Origin: Ignavibacteria bacterium
Lineage (GTDB): Bacteria > Bacteroidota > Ignavibacteria > Kapaibacteriales > UBA961
Direction of reading: 5' to 3'
NCBI GenBank assembly: GCA_947491315.1
Contig: CANLII010000002.1
Location: 1 to 64,000 of the forward strand
DNA: 64,000 bases
Positions 10,302 through 19,454 of the stretch are shown one piece after another. Numbering within the stretch: position 1 is the stretch's first letter; each line of letters starts with the position of its first letter. Made by a program: the position numbers and the translations under genes. The notes under the pieces are model-generated. The model searched no databases, was not told where the DNA came from, and saw only the letters and a list, made by a program, of their open reading frames with translations.

Positions 10302-10898
10302 TTAATGCGCCGGGAAAATAAGATAGAGTACAGGGAAAAGGAAAATCCATACTAAATCGACAAAGTGCCAGTATAGACCCAATGTTTCTACTTTTACAGG
10401 ATGATTATACCCTTTCTTTGTAAATGCTTTGATGAACATGAAAGTCATTGGTATCATACCGGCGATCACGTGTATCGCATGAAACCCTGTCATCAAGAAA
10501 TAAAAAGAGAAAAATACATTTGTCCAAGGAAAAATATGATGACTAAACTTTGTGGTATACTCTATTGTTTTTACAATAATGAATCCAAAACCACAAAGTA
10601 TTGTTAATCCAAGGAATAGTTTGAATTTCCCAATATTGCCCTTCTCTAAATTCAGAACAGACAATGCCATTGTCAATGATGAACCTATAAGGATAAATGT
10701 ATTGAGCAGTGCATACCCTTTTGTTAATTCCGCAGCCGAATGCGAAAAGAGTTCCAAATTGGAATTTCTCAGAACTATGAATGCACCGAAAAAACCGGTG
10801 AAAAACATAATTTCTGAAGCAAGAAAGATCCACATGGCAAGTTTACCGTGGGCTACTTTCGTGACCGGCTCATGGGCTAAGGATAATCCAGATGACAT
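10302..10898 (-). CDS. ctaE: Cytochrome c oxidase subunit III
   Basis: The 198-residue protein has five predicted membrane helices, consistent with the short prokaryotic subunit III that lacks the first two helices of the mitochondrial form. Conserved-looking stretches are KLAMWIFLASEIMFFTGFFG near the start, FHAIHVIAGMI, and YWHFVDLVWIFLFPVLYL at the end. It binds no metal and supports proton uptake by subunit I. It lies between ctaB and the subunit IV gene. Confidence 0.92.
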   Translation of the reverse strand: MSSGLSLAHEPVTKVAHGKLAMWIFLASEIMFFTGFFGAFIVLRNSNLELFSHSAAELTKGYALLNTFILIGSSLTMALSVLNLEKGNIGKFKLFLGLTILCGFGFIIVKTIEYTTKFSHHIFPWTNVFFSFYFLMTGFHAIHVIAGMIPMTFMFIKAFTKKGYNHPVKVETLGLYWHFVDLVWIFLFPVLYLIFPAH

Positions 10899-10903
10899 TG
10901 TGT

Positions 10904-11815
10904 TTACAGTTGTTTATTAACAAACACCAACAAAAATATTCCCGACAAATAAGCATAGGAAACATACAATTGCAACTTTGCACTTTTTCCATCTTTATGC
11001 TTTAAAAATGCAAGACAAGCATAAAAGAAAAATAGTGAGAGCGCAATCACTCCTATACCATAAACGAAACCTAGTGAAGCATACTTCCAAAGAAGTAATG
11101 CCGCAATTGAACCAAACAGAGCATACATTATTGACAATAAAGCAATTGACTTTGCTGTGTTTTCTCCACCTTCTGTATGCATTTTGAATCCGGCTTGTTC
11201 ATAGTCAACTCTGTAAATCCAAGCCAATGCTAGAAAATGGGGTATCTGCCAAAACAATAAGACTGCAAACAGCAATAATCCCGGAAGATCAATTGAATTT
11301 GTATAGGCAGTCCAACCTCCGAGTGCAGGCAATGCACCAGGCAAGGTTCCTGCATAGAGCGAAAGCTTGGTTTTTCTCTTCAATGGCGTATACAACAACA
11401 CATATGATACAATGGTAATGACTGAGAGGATTGCAGTCAAATTATTAATCCATATGAATAATATTGATGCTCCAATAACAGATAAAACCAATCCATAAAT
11501 CAAAGCAGATTGTTGTGTGATAATTCCTGAAGGTAATGCCCTCTTAGCTGTACGCTTCATTGATTTATCAAAATCTACTTCCATGACATTATTAAGCACG
11601 CAACTTCCTGCTGAAGTTAACATAGTACCGGTCATAGCTAGCATGAAATGAATAATCAAATTTGCTGAAGAAAAGAATTCTTCAAAATGCATATCGATTG
11701 CTAGGTAATAACCCACAGCTGCCGTTAAGACAATCATGCGAGTTATTCCAGGTTTCGTTAATTCAATGTACGCTTGTATCTTACTTACCTGATGTTCTGT
11801 ATCTTGTAATGACAC
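10904..11815 (-). CDS. ctaB: Protoheme IX farnesyltransferase (heme O synthase)
   Basis: A 303-residue UbiA-type prenyltransferase with about nine membrane helices. It adds a farnesyl chain to heme B to make heme O, the precursor of heme A for the aa3 oxidase. The two Asp-rich substrate sites of the family are visible as NNVMEVDFDKSMKRTAKR and YRVDYEQAGFKM. The start codon is GTG at 11815, as no in-frame ATG lies near. Its location between subunits I and III ties heme supply to oxidase synthesis. A heme A synthase (ctaA) is not in the window. Confidence 0.93.
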   Translation of the reverse strand: MSLQDTEHQVSKIQAYIELTKPGITRMIVLTAAVGYYLAIDMHFEEFFSSANLIIHFMLAMTGTMLTSAGSCVLNNVMEVDFDKSMKRTAKRALPSGIITQQSALIYGLVLSVIGASILFIWINNLTAILSVITIVSYVLLYTPLKRKTKLSLYAGTLPGALPALGGWTAYTNSIDLPGLLLFAVLLFWQIPHFLALAWIYRVDYEQAGFKMHTEGGENTAKSIALLSIMYALFGSIAALLLWKYASLGFVYGIGVIALSLFFFYACLAFLKHKDGKSAKLQLYVSYAYLSGIFLLVFVNKQL

Positions 11816-11859
11816 GATTCTACCGCAAAATGGTGAACAGTAATCAGGTCAATCTAATC

Positions 11860-13752
11860 TTATGCTGATTGAGAATGCTCTTTCGTTTCAGGAACTGCTT
11901 TCTCATCGCCTTGGGGCTCATCTTTTGGTTTTTCCCACTGAGGATAGAAATCAGTTTCTCTATCAGGATGAGAAAATTCGTATGGACCACGATAGACTTG
12001 AATATCAGTATCGAAGTTTCCATGTCCAGGATGCGCCGGAGCTGCCCATTCTAGAGAATTTGCCTGCCATGGATTTCTTGGTGCCTTTTTTCCGTATTTC
12101 AGTGACCAAAGAATATTAAAGATTAGAATGAACTGTGAAAATCCGAGAATGATTGCAGCTACCGTAATGAATTGATTCAATGGCTGATATTGCTGCAAAA
12201 ACTCATAGATATATGGATTGTAAATTCTTCTCATATGTCCACCAACACCCAAAAGATGCATTGGGTAAAAGGTTAGATTAAAGAAGATGAATGACCAATA
12301 GAAATGCTTGCGACCCAAGCTTTCATTGAGCATTTTTCCATACATTTTTGGAAACCAATAATAGATACCTGAGAAGATTGCAAACAATGCACCACCAAAA
12401 AGTACATAGTGGATGTGTGCAACAATGAAGTATGTATCATGGATGTAGATATCAACAGGAGCTGATGCCATAAATACACCGCTCAAACCACCAATAATGA
12501 ATGTTGCAATAAATGCAAGTGCATTCATATTAGCCGAAGTAAATCGAATATTTCCTCTCCATATCGTACCGAGCCAATTGAAGATCTTGATTGCAGATGG
12601 AACAGCAATTACGATTGTTGAAAGCATGAATGTTGTACCAAGCAATGGATTCATTCCGGATTGGAACATATGATGTCCCCAAACGATAAATCCAAGGAAT
12701 CCAATGGCCATGATTGCAAAAATCATTGCTTTATAGCCGTAAAGAGGCTTGCGTGCAAATGTTGCCAATACATCAGAAACAATTCCCATTCCTGGTAAAA
12801 TCATGATATAAACAGCAGGATGAGAATAGAACCAAAAAAGGTGTTGCCACAAAATTGGTTGTCCACCACCACCAAGCAATTGTTTATGCTCGAGTAATTC
12901 ATTTCCTTTTTGTACAAATGAACCAGTCAACAAAGAATTATCAGGTGCACCAATCAAAAGATTATCAGGCATGAAGAATGATGTGTGCAAATATTGATCA
13001 GCTAATTGCATTGAAATTGCGGCTGCAAGTACAGGTGTTCCAAGTACTATCAATATCGCAGTTATGAACAATGCCCAAATTGTAAGAGGCATTTGGAACA
13101 TCTCTAAACCCTTAGCTCTTTTGTTCAAAATGGTTGCCATATAATTTGTAGCACCCATGATTGATGAGAAACCAATCAAAAACAAAGAAATAAGCCATGT
13201 GGTTTGGCCCGCTCCACTTGAAGGACCAAGTGGTGGATATCCTGTCCAGCCCGCAGCTGCAGCGCCGGAGTCAAAAAAGAACCCGGTCAACATTATCAAA
13301 CCTGCCGGTGGAACAAGCCAGAAAGAATACATATTCAGTCTAGGTAATGCCATATCATCTGTACCAATCATCAGAGGGATACAGAAGTTACCGAACATGC
13401 CAACAGCTAGTGGAATAATAACATAGAAAATCATTACCGTGCCATGTAAGGTCAAGAGCTGCGTATAAAAGTTCGCCGTCACTGCTCCATCGGATACCCA
13501 TGTATCAGGCAAAATATTGCCAATCAATGGAATTGCCTCACCAGGAAATGCTAATTGCCAGCGAATAAGCAATGCAAAAAGACCACCTACAAAGAGGAAA
13601 AACAATGATGCAAGCATAAACTGCTTCGCAATGACCTTATGATCGGTTGAGAAGACGTATTTTCTGATGAATGAGACATCATGGTGATGTGCATGATCAC
13701 CATGCGAATCATGTCCGAGCGTTTCATGTGCATGAGCTGTTGCCGATTGCAT
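11860..13752 (-). CDS. ctaD: Cytochrome c oxidase subunit I (A2-type heme-copper oxidase)
   Basis: About 630 residues with the twelve-helix core that holds heme a and the heme a3-CuB site. The helix VI region reads FWFYSHPAVYIMILP (about residue 310), so the proton-channel glutamate of A1 oxidases is replaced by the YS pair typical of the A2 subfamily. VAHIHYVLFGGALFAIFSG carries the heme histidines. A His-rich N-terminal region precedes the first helix and an acidic tail ends the protein. I prefer the ATG at 13752. An upstream TTG at 13764 would add four residues. Confidence 0.95.
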   Translation of the reverse strand: MQSATAHAHETLGHDSHGDHAHHHDVSFIRKYVFSTDHKVIAKQFMLASLFFLFVGGLFALLIRWQLAFPGEAIPLIGNILPDTWVSDGAVTANFYTQLLTLHGTVMIFYVIIPLAVGMFGNFCIPLMIGTDDMALPRLNMYSFWLVPPAGLIMLTGFFFDSGAAAAGWTGYPPLGPSSGAGQTTWLISLFLIGFSSIMGATNYMATILNKRAKGLEMFQMPLTIWALFITAILIVLGTPVLAAAISMQLADQYLHTSFFMPDNLLIGAPDNSLLTGSFVQKGNELLEHKQLLGGGGQPILWQHLFWFYSHPAVYIMILPGMGIVSDVLATFARKPLYGYKAMIFAIMAIGFLGFIVWGHHMFQSGMNPLLGTTFMLSTIVIAVPSAIKIFNWLGTIWRGNIRFTSANMNALAFIATFIIGGLSGVFMASAPVDIYIHDTYFIVAHIHYVLFGGALFAIFSGIYYWFPKMYGKMLNESLGRKHFYWSFIFFNLTFYPMHLLGVGGHMRRIYNPYIYEFLQQYQPLNQFITVAAIILGFSQFILIFNILWSLKYGKKAPRNPWQANSLEWAAPAHPGHGNFDTDIQVYRGPYEFSHPDRETDFYPQWEKPKDEPQGDEKAVPETKEHSQSA

Positions 13753-13780
13753 ATGTACCACCAATGTTTATCGTTAATTA

Positions 13781-14659
13781 TTAATTTTTTGTTGTAGTGG
13801 TATCAGAAGCCACAGCAGCAACTGCGGATGAATCTGATACAGGTGCTGACAATACGGGCTTTTGAAGCTTATACTGCTGATCTAACCATACATCATAATC
13901 TTGATGTGAATCCATTATCAACAATCCACGCATATTATAATGACCTGAACCGCAAAGTTCAGCACATGCGATTTCATATCTGCCAGCTTTTGTTCCATTA
14001 AACCAAACTTTGATCCACTGACCTGGAACCGCATCTTGCTTGACCCTGAAATTAGGGAGAAAGAAACTGTGCAGCACATCATTGGATGATAGGTTCACCA
14101 ATACATTCTTATTGATTGGCAAATGTGCTTCTACAGGCCTTGCACCACCAGGACTTATAATCACCAAATCGTCTTTGCCATGCACATCATTGGAATCTAT
14201 TCCAAAAGGATTGGCACTACTAATTTGATTTCGAACTTTATTACCAAAAACTCCATCAGGGCCAGGGTAGCGAAATTGCCATCCGAAACCTGATTGAAAT
14301 CCCATAACATCAATGGTTACATCAGGATTAGGAACTCTTTGTGAATATTTTGATTTGGTCCAAGCATCATCACTCACAAGTCCAATACCTGCAAACAAAA
14401 ATGTAGGCAATAATGTCCATGTAAATTCCGCAAGATTATTACCGTGATAATAATATGCCTTTCTTCCCTCTTGATGCCTATACATGATGATAAATGCTAT
14501 CAAAATAGAATAGGTAATAAAGAAGATTGCAACCGAGGCATAGTAAACCATAGCAAATAAGCTGTCAAGCTCACCACCAAATGTGCTGACATTTTCCGGG
14601 AAAAATGTAAGCATATCTTTATACGCCCATTCCATTGCTTTAGAAAAATCAAAACTCAT
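13781..14659 (-). CDS. ctaC: Cytochrome c oxidase subunit II
   Basis: The 292-residue protein has two N-terminal membrane helices (about 33-60 and 80-97) and a periplasmic cupredoxin domain. CuA ligands are visible: His197 in DVLHSFFLP and Cys232, Cys236, His240 and Met243 in CAELCGSGHYNM. Unlike caa3 subunit II, it has no fused cytochrome c domain and ends in an Ala/Ser/Thr-rich tail. The electron donor is more likely the separate cytochrome c encoded just upstream or ActE. Confidence 0.95.
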   Translation of the reverse strand: MSFDFSKAMEWAYKDMLTFFPENVSTFGGELDSLFAMVYYASVAIFFITYSILIAFIIMYRHQEGRKAYYYHGNNLAEFTWTLLPTFLFAGIGLVSDDAWTKSKYSQRVPNPDVTIDVMGFQSGFGWQFRYPGPDGVFGNKVRNQISSANPFGIDSNDVHGKDDLVIISPGGARPVEAHLPINKNVLVNLSSNDVLHSFFLPNFRVKQDAVPGQWIKVWFNGTKAGRYEIACAELCGSGHYNMRGLLIMDSHQDYDVWLDQQYKLQKPVLSAPVSDSSAVAAVASDTTTTKN

Positions 14660-14698
14660 TGTTATATATCCGAAATTACGGTTGAGTAATAATTGTTA

Positions 14699-15235
14699 TC
14701 AGTTTAATTCTGCTTCTGTATATGCTCCGACCTTGCTAGCCGTTTGATCACGCACTGTTTTCACTTCATCAACAGATACCGCTCCAGCAGAGTTTCCCCA
14801 ACTAGAACGAACATAAGTCAAAACTTCGGCAACTTCTTGATCAGTAAGTTGTGCCCATGCAGTCATAACACCATTATAGGTTTTACCATTTCTCTCAATG
14901 GCTCCTTGAAAGCCATGAAGAACAATGCGGATGGGTTTAGAATTATCAGCATTCTGTGCCAAAGCTGATCCAGCCAGCGGTGGATATGTGCCTGGAACAC
15001 CCTGACCTTTGGACTGATGGCAAGACGAACAAATTTCTTTGAATGTTTTTGCTCCAGGTGATGCATCAGCAGAAGAACCGCCGGTTTCGGCACCAGCTAC
15101 TACTTCAGTGACAGGAGATTCATAAACAGGATCATCATCATAACTCGTAAAAAACCCTTTCACATTACAACCCGAAAGGATTGAGGTAAGTGGGAGAGCA
15201 ATGATGAACAAGAAAGGGAGAATCAATTTTTTCAT
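14699..15235 (-). CDS. Lipoprotein monoheme cytochrome c
   Basis: The 178-residue protein has a signal ending in the lipobox LSGC (Cys23), an acidic and Gly/Ser/Ala-rich linker, and a class I cytochrome c domain with CSSCH at 69-73 and a distal Met probably in NGVMTAWAQL. It is the first gene of the respiratory operon and lies immediately before oxidase subunit II, which itself lacks a cytochrome domain. The likely role is a membrane-tethered electron carrier between alternative complex III and the CuA site. This role is inferred from context. Confidence 0.88.
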   Translation of the reverse strand: MKKLILPFLFIIALPLTSILSGCNVKGFFTSYDDDPVYESPVTEVVAGAETGGSSADASPGAKTFKEICSSCHQSKGQGVPGTYPPLAGSALAQNADNSKPIRIVLHGFQGAIERNGKTYNGVMTAWAQLTDQEVAEVLTYVRSSWGNSAGAVSVDEVKTVRDQTASKVGAYTEAELN

Positions 15236-15258
15236 AATAGATCTGTAAAATTGTATTC

Positions 15259-15264
15259 ATTATA
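15259..15264 (-). promoter_or_regulatory. Possible -10 element of the respiratory operon
   Basis: On the minus strand the hexamer TATAAT lies 23 bases before the ATG of the first operon gene, in the 191-bp gap between pyrC and the cytochrome gene. I see no good -35 box, and the organism may use a different consensus, so this is tentative. Confidence 0.2.
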
Positions 15265-15426
15265 TCTATAGCGACGCTGCATACACTAAGATGGCACGAA
15301 ATTACATGGTATGTCAGTATTCACCAAACAGAAATTATATTCTTTGTAGGTTTTGTCTATGGTGAATTTCATAAATGTTCTGCCATGTATCAGATTACCC
15401 AATGCAACCATAACAATTACAAGTAG

Positions 15427-16713
15427 TTAGAGGATTGATTCGAAAACCTGACCATTATTGACCGTATATCGTGGTTTTCCTGCCAATTCAATCCCAAAAA
15501 ATGGACTATTCCGAGATTTGGAATGACTTTTCTCAGGAATAGGTATCCATTTTGCTTCAGGATTGAAAATGGTAAGACAAGCTTTTGCTCCTTCCAACAC
15601 ACTTGGCTGATTCATTCGAAGGATATTTCTTGGACCAATCGACAGAATACCAATCATGCGAGATAGATCTATGATTCCTGTTTTCACCAAATGTGTGATA
15701 GTCAAACCAATACAAGTTTCTAATCCAATGATTCCATTTGCAGCCAGCGCCAGCTCACAATGTTTTTCATGTTCTGCATGTGGAGCATGATCAGTAGCAA
15801 TGGCGTCAATCGTACCATCGGCCAAACCTTGAAGAATGGCATCTACATCTGTTTGTTCTCGAAGCGGTGGATTCATTTTGGCATGTGTTCCATGCACTTT
15901 GATTGCTTCATGTGTAAACATGAAATGATGTGGCGTTACCTCACATGATACTCTTTGACCTCTAGCTTTTGCCTCACGGACCAATTGCACACTACCTTTT
16001 GTGCTCAAATGAGATACATGATAACGACGATTGCCACAATATAAGGCCAACTGAATATCACGATTAACAATCAACTCTTCTGCAATTGATGGATATCCTT
16101 TCACACCGAATTCTGCGGAAATACTACCTTCGTGCATCACAAAATCTTTGGTCATAGAATGCTCTTCGCAATGCTGCGTTAGCAATCCATCAAATGGAGC
16201 TAGATATTCGAATGCTCTACGCATTATTTCAGGGGATTCAATACATGCACCATCATCGGAGAACATCACGGCTCCGGAATCCATGAGCTCGATCATCGGC
16301 GTCAATTGCTCTCCATTACGACCAATAGTGGTTGCCGCACAAATATGCACATCAACAATATTCCCAGAAGCTTTATTCTTGATATACTCAAGTGTGATCC
16401 TGCTATCAATGGCGGGCTGTGTATTCGGCATGCAGACAATATCGGTAAAACCTCCATTGGCGGCGGCGGCAGTACCTGTGGCGATTGTTTCTTTATACTC
16501 TTGACCTGGCTCGCGTAGATGAACATGCATGTCCACAAATCCTGGTGCAGCGATCAAATCTACAGCATCAATGACAATACAATCATCCGAAGGTGTAAAT
16601 GATTCATCTGGATAGGATATATGCCCTGTTTCATCAATGAGAAGATTGCAAGTAATGTCAACATTTTCAAGTGGACTTATGACATGAATGTTTTGGAAGA
16701 AATGTTTATTCAT
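15427..16713 (-). CDS. pyrC: Dihydroorotase
   Basis: About 428 residues from the chosen start. This zinc amidohydrolase closes carbamoyl-aspartate to dihydroorotate in pyrimidine synthesis. The metal motif DMHVHLREPG is at 61-70, followed by GGFTDIVCMPNTQP, a central HVSHLSTKGS and the catalytic ATDHAPH near the C-terminus, so all key residues of the active class I enzyme are present. The frame is open upstream to 16848, but those codons lie inside rnhB. The ATG at 16713 overlaps the rnhB stop by eight bases and gives the normal length. Confidence 0.94.
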   Translation of the reverse strand: MNKHFFQNIHVISPLENVDITCNLLIDETGHISYPDESFTPSDDCIVIDAVDLIAAPGFVDMHVHLREPGQEYKETIATGTAAAANGGFTDIVCMPNTQPAIDSRITLEYIKNKASGNIVDVHICAATTIGRNGEQLTPMIELMDSGAVMFSDDGACIESPEIMRRAFEYLAPFDGLLTQHCEEHSMTKDFVMHEGSISAEFGVKGYPSIAEELIVNRDIQLALYCGNRRYHVSHLSTKGSVQLVREAKARGQRVSCEVTPHHFMFTHEAIKVHGTHAKMNPPLREQTDVDAILQGLADGTIDAIATDHAPHAEHEKHCELALAANGIIGLETCIGLTITHLVKTGIIDLSRMIGILSIGPRNILRMNQPSVLEGAKACLTIFNPEAKWIPIPEKSHSKSRNSPFFGIELAGKPRYTVNNGQVFESIL

Positions 16714-17338
16714 TCTTAATGATCTTTCCAAGGAATGTGTTGCGATGATATTCCGAAGGGCCATGTATCTGAAGTGCTTTTCGATGCTCTGCAGTTCCAT
16801 AACCTTTGTTTTTCGCAAAATAATAAAGTGAGCCGACTTTTGAGTCAATTTCCTTCATTATTCTATCCCTAGTTACTTTTGCAATGATCGATGCGGCTGC
16901 AATTGAGAAGCAATAATGATCACCCTTGATGATTGTAGTGAATGGGATGGTTGGATGCTCGAAATAATTACCATCTATCAAAGCATGAATATTCGAACGA
17001 TTGATGTCCTCTAAAGCCTTAGTCATTGCTAATCTTGTGGCAACTCGAATATTCACTCGATCAATCTGTTCATGATCGATTATACCTATGCCAATGCAGA
17101 GTGCTTGCTGATATATCTTTTCAAAAAGAATTTCTCTTTGTACTTCGGAAAGGACTTTGGAATCTCTATACCCCATATCATTGGTGGTATTTGGTGGGAA
17201 TATAACAGCAGCAGATACTACAGGACCTGCAAGTGATCCTCTTCCCGCTTCATCGATGCCCGGAACTAACAGTCCCTCAGACCAGTATGCATTCTCATAT
17301 TCATTACCGGGTATGAATATGGTTGTTTTCTGTTTCAT
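16706..17338 (-). CDS. rnhB: Ribonuclease HII
   Basis: The 210-residue enzyme removes RNA from RNA:DNA hybrids and misincorporated ribonucleotides. The signature GIDEAGRGSLAGPVV starts near residue 27, with catalytic Asp29 and Glu30. A third acidic residue lies in HALIDGNYF and the family stretch AAASIIAKVTRDRIM is present. Its ATG overlaps the folE stop (ATGA) and its end overlaps pyrC, so it is translated within a four-gene operon. Confidence 0.95.
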   Translation of the reverse strand: MKQKTTIFIPGNEYENAYWSEGLLVPGIDEAGRGSLAGPVVSAAVIFPPNTTNDMGYRDSKVLSEVQREILFEKIYQQALCIGIGIIDHEQIDRVNIRVATRLAMTKALEDINRSNIHALIDGNYFEHPTIPFTTIIKGDHYCFSIAAASIIAKVTRDRIMKEIDSKVGSLYYFAKNKGYGTAEHRKALQIHGPSEYHRNTFLGKIIKNE

Positions 17339-18081
17339 CCGCGGATCAATGTGAGAAATTCATTTCTCAATGGTAATTCATCACGAAGACTTCCTCGCAT
17401 GACTGATGTGACCATCGATGCCTTGTCTTCTGATTCATTTACACCTCTGGCAATCATGCAATAATGCTTTGATTCAATCACAACGCCAAGCGCTTTGGGC
17501 TTGATAATGTCTTCAATGAAATCTGCAATCTGCTCGCCTAATTCTTCTTGTATCTGACCTCTTCTTGAAAACCAATCAACAATGCGTGAAAACTTGGATA
17601 AACCAAGTACATGATCACCGGGAATATATCCAATCGCGCATGTACCAGAAATCGGTTGCCAATGGTGTGAACACACAGACATCACCGTTATATTCCTGCT
17701 GATGATCAGTTCATCAACTTGTTTCCTATTGGGAAAGACAGTGATTTTTGGAGCAGGTTCAAATCTGCCGGCAAATAATTCATTGACCCACATTTTGGCT
17801 AGTCGATGAGGCGTATTCATGCTATTTGGATCATTTCGGTCGATGCGAAGAATATTGAATATGTCACCAAATTTCTCAGTGAGTTCACCGATCATCATGT
17901 CTCTTTCTTCTCTGCCGACAGAAATATTACCATTTGCGTCAAATAATTGAGCACCTTGATCATTTACTTTAGAAAAAAAATCTTTGACAAATTCATGTAT
18001 CAAAGTATCTGATACGGCAAGATCTCCCATTTTTTCAAGAGTTTCTTTTATGAGGGGTGATTGTTGACCATTTTTTTTCAT
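17335..18081 (-). CDS. folE: GTP cyclohydrolase I
   Basis: The 248-residue type I GTP cyclohydrolase converts GTP to 7,8-dihydroneopterin triphosphate, the first step to folate, biopterin and queuosine. Zinc ligands Cys137, His140 and Cys208 are visible in SVCSHHWQPISG and SKHYCMIARG. The protein has about 40 residues more at the N-terminus than the shortest family members. It is coupled by ATGA overlaps to the pterin synthase gene before it and to rnhB after it, which supports a pterin pathway unit. Confidence 0.94.
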   Translation of the reverse strand: MKKNGQQSPLIKETLEKMGDLAVSDTLIHEFVKDFFSKVNDQGAQLFDANGNISVGREERDMMIGELTEKFGDIFNILRIDRNDPNSMNTPHRLAKMWVNELFAGRFEPAPKITVFPNRKQVDELIISRNITVMSVCSHHWQPISGTCAIGYIPGDHVLGLSKFSRIVDWFSRRGQIQEELGEQIADFIEDIIKPKALGVVIESKHYCMIARGVNESEDKASMVTSVMRGSLRDELPLRNEFLTLIRG

Positions 18082-18542
18082 GACATTACTTCTCTATTGA
18101 TGGCGGATTCCTGATTGTATACTGGAATGTTCACGGGCTCACCAAAATATTCCACGAAATTTTGATCCGATTCAAATAATTTAATGGAATGTAATGTGCC
18201 ACTCGTAATGTTTGGCTCCAAAATAATCCAAAATCGAATTGCCAAATTTTCTGCTGTGGGAATGATGCCCTGAAGAAAATCTACATCATAGTTCAAGTGC
18301 TTGTGGTCTACCTTGCCAACAACATTATCTTCAATGATATCACGCAGTTTTTTTAGGTCAATTACATAACCTGTTTCAGGATCAGGCATGCCTTTTACTG
18401 TAACTTCCAATGTATAATTGTGTCCATGACCGAGAGGATTATTACATTTGTCAAATATTTGTTCGTTTTTTTCATGTGAAAAGGTTGGATTGAACAAGCG
18501 ATGTGCAGCGGAAAAATGCATTTTCCTAGTTACATAGACCAT
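18078..18542 (-). CDS. 6-pyruvoyl-tetrahydropterin synthase family protein
   Basis: The 154-residue T-fold enzyme uses the folE product. Zinc histidines are His14, His39 and His41. The catalytic cysteine is Cys33 in CNNPLGHGHNY, with a C-x5-HGH spacing as in animal PTPS rather than the C-x3-HGH of E. coli QueD. Asp79-His80 and a C-terminal Glu complete the triad. It may make 6-pyruvoyl- or 6-carboxy-tetrahydropterin, so biopterin, queuosine or a folate bypass are all possible. An AGGAG ribosome site lies about nine bases before the ATG. Confidence 0.88.
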   Translation of the reverse strand: MVYVTRKMHFSAAHRLFNPTFSHEKNEQIFDKCNNPLGHGHNYTLEVTVKGMPDPETGYVIDLKKLRDIIEDNVVGKVDHKHLNYDVDFLQGIIPTAENLAIRFWIILEPNITSGTLHSIKLFESDQNFVEYFGEPVNIPVYNQESAINREVMS

Positions 18543-18649
18543 TTTCTTGGCTCCTAAAAAAGATATATGTGTTGAAACAGACTTCTAATGAGAATTGTTC
18601 CATAACTATATCAAACCTACGAATTTTGATGTGTACATAATATTTATTC

Positions 18650-19447
18650 ATGAATTTAGAAGCACTTCTAATGAAAAGTCTTACTCAATGCAAATATTTG
18701 GATAAAACATTGTTCACAGCAATTCTCTATCTATCTTTATTGTCAATTACTTATGCTAGTGGTTACGAATCAGTTCTAAGTGATCAAGCACTATTGCGCA
18801 GGGAAAAACTACAGTCAGTTGAACTTGAGGCAGGACTCTCAGTCACAATACAAGGTGAAACAAATTCTGCTGAATGTAGTATGAAAATAGGAGGAAGGGA
18901 TTCTCTATCAATGGAGATTTCTGGACCTTTCGGAATCAGCGTTGCTAGATTATTCGCCGATAAACAGTATTTCTTGTTTCATGACATGTTGCAAGGAAGA
19001 GCTATCGAAGGAATTCCAAGTCAGGAACAATTGTCCGAAGTCACATTCATGCCTTTATCATTTGATGATTATGCATCTCTACTGAGGGCAGAGCCACCTG
19101 GTGACCCTTTAACGTTCACCTTGGTTGATACATTTATCGATTCCACTAAGTTATTATATAAGAGATCTATCTCAGGAAAGACTATGGAGTTTATCTTATG
19201 CTCCAAAGAAAATGGTATTATCAAAGAATATCAAAGGAAAAATCAGGACGGAACTATTGAACTGGCTATGATATATGATGGATATACACTTATTGACGGA
19301 ATTTCCATGCCTGCAATAGTAACCTTAAGCGCACCCGTTCGTGGCTTGCAGATGACTGTTTCAGCAGAAAAAATCACGCTCAATGGCTTATTACCCTCAT
19401 TGCGTTTTCAACTTCCCGCTTCCATCACACCTTTACGCATGGAATAA
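18650..19447 (+). CDS. DUF4292 (LolB-like) envelope protein
   Basis: The 265-residue protein has an N-terminal membrane or signal segment (about 19-37) and then a beta-rich domain. The stretch DSLSMEISGPFGISVARLFAD at about 83-103 matches the DUF4292 pattern. This family resembles LolA/LolB lipoprotein carriers. The next gene, in an overlapping arrangement, encodes LptD, so a role in outer-membrane assembly is likely by context. Two starts are possible (18650 or 18671). The gene is divergent from the pterin operon across a 107-bp promoter region. Confidence 0.75.
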   Translation: MNLEALLMKSLTQCKYLDKTLFTAILYLSLLSITYASGYESVLSDQALLRREKLQSVELEAGLSVTIQGETNSAECSMKIGGRDSLSMEISGPFGISVARLFADKQYFLFHDMLQGRAIEGIPSQEQLSEVTFMPLSFDDYASLLRAEPPGDPLTFTLVDTFIDSTKLLYKRSISGKTMEFILCSKENGIIKEYQRKNQDGTIELAMIYDGYTLIDGISMPAIVTLSAPVRGLQMTVSAEKITLNGLLPSLRFQLPASITPLRME

Positions 19448-19454
19448 TGCATTC

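Noticed and set aside
15760-16504. Plus-strand open frames opposite pyrC
   Set aside because: The pyrC frame has all catalytic motifs, and the opposing products have no recognisable features.
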